A stretch of DNA of 64,000 bases from Oceanimonas doudoroffii. Lineage in GTDB: Bacteria > Pseudomonadota > Gammaproteobacteria > Enterobacterales > Aeromonadaceae. The stretch spans positions 62,001 to 126,000 of the forward strand of contig NZ_NBIM01000006.1 in assembly GCF_002242685.1 (NCBI RefSeq). Direction: 5' to 3'. Below are positions 8,915 to 17,479 of the stretch, one piece after another. The position numbers and the translations under genes are program-made. Within the stretch, counting starts at the first letter, position 1; each line of letters starts with the position of its first letter. Under the pieces are notes generated by a model. It did not search any database, was not told where the DNA came from, and was given only the letters and a program-made list of their open reading frames with translations.

Positions 8915-9796
8915 TCAGCGCAACCCGCCCGGCAGCGGCGGCGCCGGCATGGGCTCACCGTCAAAACCTTCGACGGTGCCAAAGCGAGGGCTGCCCGCCT
9001 GCCAGTCGGCCAGTGCCTCGGCAATCTCGGCCTCGCTGTGACCCACCAGGTTCCACCAGATGTAAATGCGCTCGGCAAGGGGCTCGCCTCCCAGCAACAG
9101 TACGCGCGTGTTTGCTTCCAGGGCCAGTTCCAGCCGTTCACGCTGCGCGCCGAGATAGATTAATTCGTTGGCGTCAATGTGCTCTCCCGCCAGCGTGATG
9201 CCGCCTTCCAGTGCCAGCAGGCCGTATTCAAAATCCGGCCGTAGCGGCAAGGTAAGATCGGCGGCTTCGCGCGCATGTAAATCCAGCCCCACCAGGGGCG
9301 AAAACAGCAGGGTTGGCGCCTTGTGGCCCGCGTATTCGCCCGCCAGCAGGGTAAAACACACCTCCTGTTGTGACCACATTGGCAGCCTGGGGTAATGGTC
9401 AAAGCGGGGCGGTGTGTTCCGGTCGGCCACGGGCAGGGCAATCCACAGCTGGGCCGCGTGCAGTGTGCGTTCTCCGGCCACCGATTCCTCGCTGTGGGCG
9501 ATGCCCCGGCCGGCGGTCATCAGGTTGACCTGGCCGGGGCGAATGATTTGCTCATGGCCCAGGCTGTCTTTGTGCAACACTTGGCCCGCGAGCATCCAGG
9601 TAAAGGTTTGCAGGCCAATATGCGGATGCGGCCCCACCCGCATGCCCGGCTCGCCGGCGGCAAACTGCGAGGGGCCGGCGTGATCGAGAAAACACCAGGC
9701 TCCGATCAACCGGCGCTGGCGCACCGGCAGCAAGCGGGCCACCGGAATGCCGCCCACGTCCGCCATGCGGGCGGGTAACCGTTCAAATTCGCTCAT
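8915..9796 (-). CDS. Pirin-family bicupin protein
   Basis: A 293-residue pirin. The N-terminal cupin holds the metal motif with histidines in GPHPHIGLQTFTWMLAG and HSEE (GRGIAHSEE), the three-histidine/one-glutamate set of pirins. A second, metal-free cupin and the terminal RIYIWWNLVGHSEAEI signature follow. I took the ATG at 9796, preceded by AAGGAGTGATC, instead of an in-frame start 27 bases upstream. Bacterial pirins include quercetinases (YhhW) and redox-linked regulators. The role here is not visible from context. Confidence 0.88.
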   Translation of the reverse strand: MSEFERLPARMADVGGIPVARLLPVRQRRLIGAWCFLDHAGPSQFAAGEPGMRVGPHPHIGLQTFTWMLAGQVLHKDSLGHEQIIRPGQVNLMTAGRGIAHSEESVAGERTLHAAQLWIALPVADRNTPPRFDHYPRLPMWSQQEVCFTLLAGEYAGHKAPTLLFSPLVGLDLHAREAADLTLPLRPDFEYGLLALEGGITLAGEHIDANELIYLGAQRERLELALEANTRVLLLGGEPLAERIYIWWNLVGHSEAEIAEALADWQAGSPRFGTVEGFDGEPMPAPPLPGGLR

Positions 9797-9922
9797 GATC
9801 ACTCCTTGCTGGGGCGTGCTCAATCATGCCAGCCCTATCACCGCTGACACGAGACTTTCAACCTGCACTAGTCTAGTCGCGGGTGAGCCGGATTGTTCGG
9901 TAAGGCAGAAGGCAAAACCTGA

Positions 9923-9954
9923 CCCCTTGCCTATAATTTTCATATTCCAAGGGG
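9923..9954 (+). promoter_or_regulatory. Inverted repeat enclosing a TATAAT box upstream of the BCCT gene
   Basis: CCCCTTG (9923-9929) and CAAGGGG (9948-9954) flank a perfect TATAAT at 9932-9937. No -35 box is visible at the right spacing. The arrangement fits an operator over a -10 element, about 80 bases before the transporter start. Confidence 0.4.
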
Positions 9955-10035
9955 CTTATGAAGTTACATCACCATCAACAATAACGTCGGCCTGTGGTGC
10001 CATCGCTCGGCCGAGGCCCGGAGACAGGAAAAATC

Positions 10036-11649
10036 ATGACAGAGCCATCACTCGGCAGTGGTGAAATCGAAACGGATTATAAGGTTGGACAGGACAACAT
10101 CGACGGTAAGCTCGGCCCGATTGGGTACGATATCCATAATCCGGTATTCGCTACTTCCGGATTGACCGCTGTCGGTTTTGTGTTCCTAACATTGATTTTC
10201 CCAGACCAGGCAGGAGCCACCTTTGTGGCCGTGCGTGATTTCACGATCACCAAACTTGACTGGTTTTTCATGCACATCGTGAATTTCTTTGTGGTTTTCT
10301 GTATTGCGTTGATTTTCATGCCAATCTCAGAGGTGAGGCTGGGCGGGAGAGACGCCGAGCCTGACTATTCCTACCTCGAATGGTTTGCGATGCTTTTCGC
10401 CGCGGGCATGGGGATTGGGCTCTTGTTTTTCGGTGTGCTTGAACCCGTTTATCACATGAACGTTTCGGGGCCCTTGGGCGTTGCCTCACCCATTGCAGCA
10501 GACGGCAGTATTATCGGCGAAAACGTCGAGGCGGCACGCGCTATGGGACTGGCTGCAACCTTCTATCACTGGGGCCTGCACGGCTGGGCCGTCTATGCCA
10601 TTATGGCCCTGGCGCTTTCACTTTTCACTTACAACAAGGGTTTGCCATTCTCGATCCGTTCCTGCTTTTACCCGATTCTGGGCGATCGTGTTTGGGGGTG
10701 GTGGGGCCATGTGATTGATATTCTGGCGGTCTTTGCCACTCTTTTCGGTCTGGCAACGTCTTTGGGGCTGGGAGCACAGCAAGCCAATGCGGGGTTCAGC
10801 TTTGCTTTCGGGCTGGAAATCTCGACCAACGCTCAGGTTATTATCATCATTCTGGTGACGGCGGTGGCCTTGGTTTCGGTTTGGCGTGGTCTTGATGGCG
10901 GCGTAAAAATCCTCTCTGAAATCAACATGGGGATCGCGGTACTTTTCTTCCTTTTCGTTCTCTTGGCCGGGCCGACACTGATTGGTTTGAATGGGTTCTG
11001 GACGGGACTTGTCGCCTACACTAGAGACATTATTCCGCTATCAAACCCCTTTGGCCGTACCGATGACGCCTACCGCCAAGGCTGGACCGCATTCTATTGG
11101 GCGTGGTGGGTGTCATGGGCGCCTTTTGTGGGCATGTTCATCGCCCGTGTTTCGCGCGGCCGCACCGTGCGTGAATTCATCATCTGTGTATTGCTGATCC
11201 CGTCCCTGATCATCTTTATCTGGATGGGAGTATTCGGCGGCATCGCGATTGATCAGATCCTCGTCAGTCCGGAAACCTCGCTGGTGAAAGCCAATGTGAT
11301 CGACAACTACTCGCCCGAGCTCTCTCTCTTCGGCATGCTCAACGAATTGCCGTTCACCAAGACAGCATCGACGATAGCCATTTTTCTGGCGCTTGTGTTC
11401 TTCGTTACCTCGTCGGATTCGGGATCACTTGTCGTCGACACCATCACGGCTGGAGGCAAAATTGATGCACCGGTGCCCCAGCGTATATTCTGGTGTGTGA
11501 TCGAAGGTTTGATTGCGATTGTGCTCTTGATTGGAGGGGGGTTAACGGCGCTACAAGCGGGTGTAACCGCAACCGGGCTGCCATTCTCTGCCCTCATGCT
11601 GGTCATGTGTTATACGATCTTTCAAGGCTTGCGTAGCGAACCACGCTAG
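10036..11649 (+). CDS. BCCT-family betaine/choline/carnitine transporter
   Basis: A 537-residue secondary transporter with about 12 membrane segments. Diagnostic stretches are FAAGMGIGLLFFGVLEPVYH (glycine-rich TM3), FYHWGLHGWAVYA, and the tryptophan-rich FYWAWWVSWAPFVGMFIARV followed by SRGRTVREF. It would import a quaternary-ammonium compound with Na+ or H+. Some of its 60-base lines are far lower in GC than the neighbours: 47% at 10141, 35% at 10261 and 48% at 11341, against 68% at 9601. Codon choice is also more relaxed, pointing to recent transfer, perhaps from an alphaproteobacterium. The C-terminal tail is short. The substrate is not determinable. Confidence 0.9.
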   Translation: MTEPSLGSGEIETDYKVGQDNIDGKLGPIGYDIHNPVFATSGLTAVGFVFLTLIFPDQAGATFVAVRDFTITKLDWFFMHIVNFFVVFCIALIFMPISEVRLGGRDAEPDYSYLEWFAMLFAAGMGIGLLFFGVLEPVYHMNVSGPLGVASPIAADGSIIGENVEAARAMGLAATFYHWGLHGWAVYAIMALALSLFTYNKGLPFSIRSCFYPILGDRVWGWWGHVIDILAVFATLFGLATSLGLGAQQANAGFSFAFGLEISTNAQVIIIILVTAVALVSVWRGLDGGVKILSEINMGIAVLFFLFVLLAGPTLIGLNGFWTGLVAYTRDIIPLSNPFGRTDDAYRQGWTAFYWAWWVSWAPFVGMFIARVSRGRTVREFIICVLLIPSLIIFIWMGVFGGIAIDQILVSPETSLVKANVIDNYSPELSLFGMLNELPFTKTASTIAIFLALVFFVTSSDSGSLVVDTITAGGKIDAPVPQRIFWCVIEGLIAIVLLIGGGLTALQAGVTATGLPFSALMLVMCYTIFQGLRSEPR

Positions 11650-11784
11650 GAAGCGGTTCGACAACACTCAAACGGCAGCGTCATTTTATAACGAAATTGA
11701 CGAAGGTTTTGCCAACATATTAATTAGTGATAATTAGGTCTCGGTGCCGCATTCGCGGCCGTTTGTTCAGGAAGGTCAGCAACA

Positions 11785-11813
11785 ACGCGCTTCGAATCAG
11801 GGGCGCGTTTTTT
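11785..11813 (+). terminator. Probable terminator downstream of the BCCT gene
   Basis: ACGCGC (11785-11790) and GCGCGT (11803-11808) form a 6-bp stem with a 12-base loop, followed directly by a run of six T. It lies about 135 bases after the stop codon, just before the convergent PGPGW gene. Confidence 0.5.
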
Positions 11814-11830
11814 GTAAGAAAGAGGGTCGG

Positions 11831-12256
11831 TTATGCCTCACCATCAAATATCAGGGGTGGACGCTCTGCTCTTCTGCGCAGCCAGTTCACGGTGTTGCGC
11901 ACCGTGGGCACCATAAACAGGCGGCGTTCCAGCCGATATTTGCCCGGAAAGTTCAGCAGCACCAAGGCGATCAGTATGGTCAGCAGTCCCTGCCCGGGGA
12001 GCACCAGCATGGCAATGCCCATCAGCAGATACACCAGCACCAGCAGGCTTTTCAGGATCAGCAGCAACCAGCGCAGCAGCGGATTCCGTCTGGCCCAGGG
12101 CACTCGATGGCGAGAGTCATCGGAAAAATAATTCTCCGGAATGCGCAACACCAGCCAGGGGATCACCAGCAGCGAGCCGATAAAGCACACACCTCTGGAG
12201 ACGCCCGGTGCCCAGATCAGGGCCGGATTGCTGAATAATTCAAAAAGTTCATTCAC
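11831..12256 (-). CDS. PGPGW-type small transmembrane protein
   Basis: A 141-residue membrane protein. Hydrophobic segments are visible near residues 20-38, 63-85 and 87-103, with LPGQGLLTILIALVLLNFPG as the recognisable core of the putative transmembrane PGPGW family. A basic tail follows (RLERRL, WLRRRAERPP). The start is GTG at 12256 with no strong ribosome site, so the N-terminus is uncertain. Family function is unknown. It stands alone between convergent neighbours. Confidence 0.7.
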   Translation of the reverse strand: MNELFELFSNPALIWAPGVSRGVCFIGSLLVIPWLVLRIPENYFSDDSRHRVPWARRNPLLRWLLLILKSLLVLVYLLMGIAMLVLPGQGLLTILIALVLLNFPGKYRLERRLFMVPTVRNTVNWLRRRAERPPLIFDGEA

Positions 12257-12315
12257 GGATACACTGGCTCTTTAACGTAAACATGCCTGCTAAACAGCGC
12301 GGTAACCGGCACCAT

Positions 12316-13986
12316 TCAGGACGGGCGGCGAACCAGGGTATGGTTTTTCCCCTGTTTGTGCTGATACATGCGCTCGTCGGCCAGTGACAGGCACTGAGAC
12401 AGGCTGTCGCTTTCCAGGCTGGTGGCCATGCCGTGGCTCAGACCGGCATTTTTCCAGCCGGCCCTGTGAAATGCCGCTTCGGATTGTTGCAGGCGCTGTG
12501 CCAGCTGCGCCGGCAGGCCGGCCAACTGCCCGGGGTGGCAAATGGGCACCAGCCACAAAAACTCGTCGCCGCCGGTGCGATACACGGTGCCCAGCCTGCC
12601 CAGGTGGGTCTGCATCTGCTCGGCGGCAAACACCAGAAAGCGATCGCCCTGGTCGTGACCATGGGTGTCGTTAATGGCCTTGAAGCCGTCTACATCAATA
12701 AACACCAGGCCATAAGGCTGGTCGCCTAGCTCGTCAATCTGCTCATGAAAGGCGTGGCGGTTGCCAATGCCGGTAAGGGTGTCCCGGCGCGACATCAGAT
12801 AACTGCGGCGGTATTCCTGTTGCTGCAGGCTCAGCCATTCGGCCACCGACAGCAAAATGCAAAAGCAGTCCAGTGCCAGTGCGATCACCACCATGCCTTC
12901 GGCATAACCGGCCAGATCGAGCTGGCCAACGTGCAGCAGCATATAGGCCAGCAGGGCCACGCCGTAAAGCAGGTTGCCGGTGAGGTAATACTTGGCGCGA
13001 AAGTCCTTTTTGCTCAGCATCATTATGCCGGTGACAATGGCGGTGGGCACCCACAGCAAAGCGATGGCATGAGAGACCTGATAGCCCCACACAAAGGGCA
13101 GCCAGGGCATCAGCAGGCCCAGCCCCAGGCACAGCACAGAGAGCCCGTGGAAGAAGTGGTTCAGGCGCGAATGTCGCAGCCGGCAGTTAAACAGCAGACG
13201 GGTAAACTGGCTGGCACAGGCAATGGCAAAGGGAAACAGCAGCATGCCCCAGTAGGCCGGATTGCTGTTTCCCTCCCCCCAGATAAAGCCCCAGGCGCCG
13301 GACGCAGCAAACCAGCCAATGCCGTGCAGGCCCACATAGCCGGCACAGGCCAGAGTGACCGGTGTTTTAGTGCGAAAGTAGGCAAACAGGGCAATCAGCC
13401 CCAGGGTGAACATCACTCCTGTGCCCAGTAGTGTGGCGGCGTTGGTTAAAAACTGCTGCTGGTAAAAGCGGGATTGCGGCACAAAGTGAGGCTGAACCGG
13501 TGCCGGAAATTTTTTGGCATCAATCATCAGCCACAGCACGCCGGTTTCACCGGCATTCAGGGTCAGTGGGAATGCCTGCTGATGCAGCAGCCGCACACTT
13601 TGCCCCGTACGCTGACCAAAACCAGGCAAGGGTACAGTGCGGCCATTGTCGCTCTGCCAGTAGGCCTGGCCACGATCAAGATAGTTGGCGGGCAGGCGCA
13701 CAAACCAGGTGCCCGGCTGCTCTGACAACGAGGTGACTTGCATGCGCAGGCCAAAGGCACCTTCGCCTCCCAGGGTGCTGGCCACGGTGCCGGCGCTCAA
13801 GATGGCGGCACGCAACTGGTTAAAATCCGTGATGGTGCTGCCTGTGGGCAGGGCCCGCCACAGGTTGGCTTCTGCCGGCGACGTGGTTGTGTGGTCCGTT
13901 AATACCACGGGGGAGGCGATGGCGGTTCCGGCCATAAGCCAAAGCGCCAGCATCAGCCGGCAGACCAAGTGCATTATTATTTTCAT
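12316..13986 (-). CDS. Diguanylate cyclase with periplasmic 7TMR-DISM sensor
   Basis: A 556-residue membrane protein: signal peptide (MKIIMHLVCRLMLALWLMAG), a periplasmic beta-rich domain to about residue 170, seven membrane segments to about 380 (7TMR-DISM layout), then a GGDEF domain. The catalytic motif RTGGDEFLWL is intact, as are GNRHAF and FIDVDGFKAINDTHGHDQGD. I see no RxxD inhibitory site before the motif. It should make cyclic di-GMP in response to a periplasmic ligand. I chose the ATG at 13986; a TTG 27 bases upstream is possible. Confidence 0.88.
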   Translation of the reverse strand: MKIIMHLVCRLMLALWLMAGTAIASPVVLTDHTTTSPAEANLWRALPTGSTITDFNQLRAAILSAGTVASTLGGEGAFGLRMQVTSLSEQPGTWFVRLPANYLDRGQAYWQSDNGRTVPLPGFGQRTGQSVRLLHQQAFPLTLNAGETGVLWLMIDAKKFPAPVQPHFVPQSRFYQQQFLTNAATLLGTGVMFTLGLIALFAYFRTKTPVTLACAGYVGLHGIGWFAASGAWGFIWGEGNSNPAYWGMLLFPFAIACASQFTRLLFNCRLRHSRLNHFFHGLSVLCLGLGLLMPWLPFVWGYQVSHAIALLWVPTAIVTGIMMLSKKDFRAKYYLTGNLLYGVALLAYMLLHVGQLDLAGYAEGMVVIALALDCFCILLSVAEWLSLQQQEYRRSYLMSRRDTLTGIGNRHAFHEQIDELGDQPYGLVFIDVDGFKAINDTHGHDQGDRFLVFAAEQMQTHLGRLGTVYRTGGDEFLWLVPICHPGQLAGLPAQLAQRLQQSEAAFHRAGWKNAGLSHGMATSLESDSLSQCLSLADERMYQHKQGKNHTLVRRPS

Positions 13987-14090
13987 CCCTGACGGAGCCT
14001 GTTTGTCGATCAAACAAGTTTATGCCCGTTGGACTTCAGGTAACAGCGGGTACCGGCGTTTGTTGGTGGCAGCACCTCTATTTCAGACAC

Positions 14091-14126
14091 AAAAAACCGG
14101 CGGCCTGACGGCGCGCCGGTGATTTT
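14091..14126 (-). terminator. Rho-independent terminator after the SSS transporter
   Basis: Read on the minus strand, ACCGGCG (14118-14112) pairs with CGCCGGT (14102-14096) and is followed by a T6 run (complement of 14091-14096). It lies about 40 bases past the stop of the symporter gene. Confidence 0.7.
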
Positions 14127-14155
14127 TTCGACGAAACGGTTGCAACGAAACGAAA

Positions 14156-15595
14156 TCAGCTTTCCAGGCTGCGTACCCGGCTGGCCAGGGCGGCAAAGTC
14201 AAAGGGCTGGCGGGCGGGCACCAGCAGCAGCAGGGCGGAGATGGCCACCGGCACAAAGGTGGCCAGCAGGAAGGACTCCAGCAGGTGAGTGGCGGCTTCG
14301 CCCGGGGCGGGGAACAGCATCAGGCCGGCCACCAGGCCCCCCAGCGTGCTGAGCATGGCGTTCCAGCCCTGGTAGCGGGCGTTGTAAAAGCCAAAGAACA
14401 CGGTAAAGGCCGCGGCGCAGCACAGCAGATCCGCCAGCAGGAACAGATAGAGCACGCTGAAGCCCTGAGAGGCCACATACAGCACCGGAATGGACACCAG
14501 CACGATCAACCAGCGCGACAGCCCCAGCAGGCGGTGCACACTGGTGTTGGGCAACAGCCGGCGCAGGTCCACCACCAGCATGCTGGTCAGGCCGCTGATG
14601 GTGGAGTCGGCGCTGCTCATGATCAGTGCCAGACCAAAGGGCAACAGGCCAATGGCAAACCACAGCGGCATGTTGGGCATCAGCACGCTAAACAGCGCCA
14701 CCGAGCCGTCGCCGGGCAGGCCCAGGCCCACAAAGGCCAGGCCGAACAAACCCATGATAAAGATGATGGGAAAGCTGAGCACACCGCTCAGAATAAAGCC
14801 GTTGCGAATCACCTTGTTGTCCCGGGCGGCAAACACCCGCTGCCAGGTGCCCTGATAGAACAGGCCGGTCAGCACCACCGCCAGAAAGAAGGTCAGACCC
14901 GATTTCAGCCCGGTGGTGTCGAGCGGATCAAGCAGGTGGGGAGCCTTTTCCTGCAGGCCGGTCAGGGCCGGGGCCAGGCCGCCGGTGGCCTGCCAGCCCA
15001 GCACGATCAGGGTGAGCAAAAACGGCAGTATCACCAGCATTTGCACCCTGTCGGTGAAAATGGTGACCCGCAGCCCGCCATAGAGGGTGTAAAGCAGGGT
15101 GGCCACCATCACAATGCCGGCGGTGGCCCACAGCGGCACCGGCGCCAGCAGCGCCACCATCTGGGCGATGGCGGTGAGGCCGGCGGTGAGGGAGATGAAC
15201 ATGTAGAACAGCATGATCACCAGCACGAAGCCGTACATGCCGCGGCCATAGCGGCCCAGCACAAACTCGGTGAGGGTGTGACCTTCCGGCATCAGCTCGC
15301 GAATGCGCTTGCCCAGCGGAATCATCACCAGGCGGGGTGCCAGCACCCCAAGGGCGTAGCCGGTAATGGCGCCAATGCCGCCCCAGGTGGCGGCCTGGGC
15401 CGGACCAAACAGAATCCAGGTGCCCATGGTGGTGGCCAGCAGGGTCAGCATGGTGGCGCTGCCGCCCTGGCTGTTGCGGGCCACGATAAAGTCTTCCGGT
15501 TTGTCATTTTGCCGGCGGGCGTAAAGCAGGCCGGGAATGGCGAAAACCGCGGCAAATAAACAGAGCCATAAAATGGCGGTGGTAGTGTCCAGCAT
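14156..15595 (-). CDS. TPP-regulated sodium:solute symporter (ThiV-like)
   Basis: A 479-residue SSS-family permease with about 13 hydrophobic segments. Features include GSATMLTLLATTMGTWILFGPAQ, LAPRLVMIPLGKRIREL and SSADSTISGLTSMLVVDL, the Na+-site region in TM8. The ATG at 15595 has GGGAG nine bases upstream; the longer open frame runs back into the riboswitch and is not real. A complete TPP riboswitch stands immediately upstream, so the gene should be repressed by thiamine pyrophosphate. TPP-controlled SSS permeases were named ThiV in comparative genomics and are predicted to take up thiamine or a precursor such as the hydroxymethylpyrimidine. The exact substrate is inference. Confidence 0.85.
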   Translation of the reverse strand: MLDTTTAILWLCLFAAVFAIPGLLYARRQNDKPEDFIVARNSQGGSATMLTLLATTMGTWILFGPAQAATWGGIGAITGYALGVLAPRLVMIPLGKRIRELMPEGHTLTEFVLGRYGRGMYGFVLVIMLFYMFISLTAGLTAIAQMVALLAPVPLWATAGIVMVATLLYTLYGGLRVTIFTDRVQMLVILPFLLTLIVLGWQATGGLAPALTGLQEKAPHLLDPLDTTGLKSGLTFFLAVVLTGLFYQGTWQRVFAARDNKVIRNGFILSGVLSFPIIFIMGLFGLAFVGLGLPGDGSVALFSVLMPNMPLWFAIGLLPFGLALIMSSADSTISGLTSMLVVDLRRLLPNTSVHRLLGLSRWLIVLVSIPVLYVASQGFSVLYLFLLADLLCCAAAFTVFFGFYNARYQGWNAMLSTLGGLVAGLMLFPAPGEAATHLLESFLLATFVPVAISALLLLVPARQPFDFAALASRVRSLES

Positions 15596-15689
15596 GTGTT
15601 CTCCCTTTGCTCCCGAGAGCACTAAATGGCCGGAAACACGGGTGAAGGGAAGGCGGGACGGATCGGGGTTGTGCGGGATCGTTCGTTTC

Positions 15690-15775
15690 CTTCCCTTCGC
15701 CGGCATTATCCGGATCAGGTTCTAAGGGTTACCGCCGGTGTGGCGGAGTCTCAGCCCGTTTGGGCTCCCCCAGGA
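15690..15775 (-). promoter_or_regulatory. TPP riboswitch (THI element) for the SSS symporter
   Basis: On the minus strand the element reads GGGGAGCCC, then GGGCTGAGA, ACCCTTAGAACCTGATC and AATGCCGGCGAAGGGAA, which covers the conserved pyrimidine- and pyrophosphate-sensor helices of the thi box. It lies 95 bases before the symporter ATG. The sequence between them could hold a ribosome-site-sequestering stem. Confidence 0.95.
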
Positions 15776-15826
15776 ATAGCGAATCGAGAGTAAGGGCCGG
15801 CGGCGTGGTTGTCAATGTGGCGGTGC

Positions 15827-16747
15827 TCAGTGCTCGGCCCTCTGTGCAGCGGGCATGGGCCGGGAAGAGGCATGTTGTTGCAGCCACCAGGTTGCCATGC
15901 AGGAGAGCAGTATGCCGGGCCAGAGCCAGGCCGCCACCGGCTCGCCGCCAAACAGCCAGAGCAGCAGGGCGACCGCCGCCGGGTTGAGGTAGGTGTAGGC
16001 CATCACCCGCTGCGGGCCGAGGTGAATGCTGCCTCCCTGAAAGAGGTAACCGCTGGCCAGGGTGGCGCACACCACCAGGTAGACCATGGCCAGCCAGTCG
16101 GCCGGCGCCAGCGCCTGCCACTGCAGTGGTGTCTCGGTCAGCCAGACCATGAGTCCCATCCAGATCGCACCGCCCAGCAGGGTGGCGCAGGTAAGCACCG
16201 CCACCGAGTCGTTGCGATACAGCAGCTTCATGCACAGGGAATAGGCGCACATGCAGAATACCGCCAGCAGAAACAGCCGGTCTCCCGCATTGAGCTGCAA
16301 CGCCAGCGCCCGGTCCGGACTGCCCTCAAAGATCACCCAGAGCGCGCCCAGCATGCCCAGCAGGTAACTGAGCCCCTGGCGAGCGGAGACCCGGGTGCGC
16401 AGCAGCCAGATGCCCGCGATCCCGGTCAGTGCCGGCACCAGGGTGAACAGGGTGCCGGTATTGAGCGCCGTGGTACTGTGCAGCGCCTCGAACATCAAAA
16501 TGAAAAACAGCGCATAAAACAGGCTGATGGTCAGGCCGCGGGGCATGGCCCGCCACAACTGGCGACGCCGGTCGGCCCGGCGCAGTACCCAGGGCAGCAG
16601 CAGGGCGGCGGCCAGCACAAAGCGCAGCAGCGTCAGGGAGGCCGCCGGGGCCACCGCCGCCAGCCGGGCCGAGATGATGAAGGATCCCGCCACCAGCAAG
16701 GTGGCGAGTAACACGCGTCCGTGGGCGTGCCAGTGTTGAGTGTTCAT
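15827..16747 (-). CDS. EamA/DMT-family inner-membrane transporter
   Basis: A 306-residue protein with ten hydrophobic segments in two EamA repeats. Each half has the typical start and end (LRFVLAAALLLPWVLRR in the first; LGPQRVMAYTYLNPAAVALLLWLFGGE in the second, shown here in parts). Such proteins commonly export amino acids or metabolites, or take up purines and vitamins. GAGAGCAACC precedes the ATG. It ends 52 bases before the TPP riboswitch, which belongs to the next gene down, so there is no sign that this gene is TPP-controlled. Confidence 0.85.
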   Translation of the reverse strand: MNTQHWHAHGRVLLATLLVAGSFIISARLAAVAPAASLTLLRFVLAAALLLPWVLRRADRRRQLWRAMPRGLTISLFYALFFILMFEALHSTTALNTGTLFTLVPALTGIAGIWLLRTRVSARQGLSYLLGMLGALWVIFEGSPDRALALQLNAGDRLFLLAVFCMCAYSLCMKLLYRNDSVAVLTCATLLGGAIWMGLMVWLTETPLQWQALAPADWLAMVYLVVCATLASGYLFQGGSIHLGPQRVMAYTYLNPAAVALLLWLFGGEPVAAWLWPGILLSCMATWWLQQHASSRPMPAAQRAEH

Positions 16748-16784
16748 GGTTGCTCTCCCCGGGCCGGCCAGCGACCCCGTATGG

Positions 16785-17387
16785 TCAGAAACGGTTCAGG
16801 ATCCGCACCGCGTCAAGGGAGCGTTGCCCCGGCCTGGAATGGGCTGCCCTGGTGCCCTTGCCGATGGTCAGCATCATGCCGATCACATGGCCGGGGGGCA
16901 GTCGAATTAGCTCGGCCACGCGTTCGGCATCAAAGCCGATCATGGGGCAGCTGTCGTAGCCCATGGCGCTGGCGGCCAGCATGGCGGTTTGCGCCGCTAT
17001 GCCCACGGAGCGGATCGCCTCGTCCCGCTGCAGTTGCGGCTTGCCGGCGTAAAAGTCGTGAATCATCGACAGCATCAGGTCGCGGGTGTCGGCGGGGGCG
17101 TCGCGCCAGCAATGGCCGGGATCATTTTGCCAGGCCTGAGTGTCGGCGCAGAGCACCAGCAGCAACGAGGCGTCGGTGATCTGCGCCTGATCCCAGGCGG
17201 CAACGCGCAGCTCGGCGCGCAGTCGTGGATCTTCCACCTGCACAAAGCGCCAGTGCTGCAGGTTGTAGGAAGTGGGCGCCTGCAGCAGGTGCCGAAACAG
17301 CCGTTCCACATCGGCCTCGGGCATGTGAAAGGTGGCATCGTAATGCTTGATGGCCCGGCGGGTCATGATGGCGTCTAGGGTATGCAT
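16785..17387 (-). CDS. Nitroreductase-family FMN oxidoreductase
   Basis: A 200-residue nitroreductase. The FMN-binding start RRAIKHYDATFHMPEADVERL is followed by APTSYNLQHWRFVQVED, and a central AAQTAMLAASAMGYDSCPMIGFD and a C-terminal GKGTRAAHSRPGQR complete the fold. These enzymes act as dimers reducing nitroaromatics, quinones or enones with NAD(P)H. AGGAGCCAGACC precedes the ATG. It is divergent from a LysR gene with 92 bases between the two starts, the classic arrangement for a regulator controlling its neighbour. Confidence 0.88.
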   Translation of the reverse strand: MHTLDAIMTRRAIKHYDATFHMPEADVERLFRHLLQAPTSYNLQHWRFVQVEDPRLRAELRVAAWDQAQITDASLLLVLCADTQAWQNDPGHCWRDAPADTRDLMLSMIHDFYAGKPQLQRDEAIRSVGIAAQTAMLAASAMGYDSCPMIGFDAERVAELIRLPPGHVIGMMLTIGKGTRAAHSRPGQRSLDAVRILNRF

Positions 17388-17479
17388 GGTCTGGCTCCTG
17401 AGAGAATGGGCTTGGTTTGGAACTCAGTATTCCATGTGCAAAAATGAAGAAAAACAGAGTGAGTGCAGAGGATATGTGC

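Noticed and set aside
14285..15559. 424-residue open frame opposite the SSS symporter
   Set aside because: Antisense shadow with Gln/His-rich translation; the symporter has a riboswitch, ribosome site and terminator.
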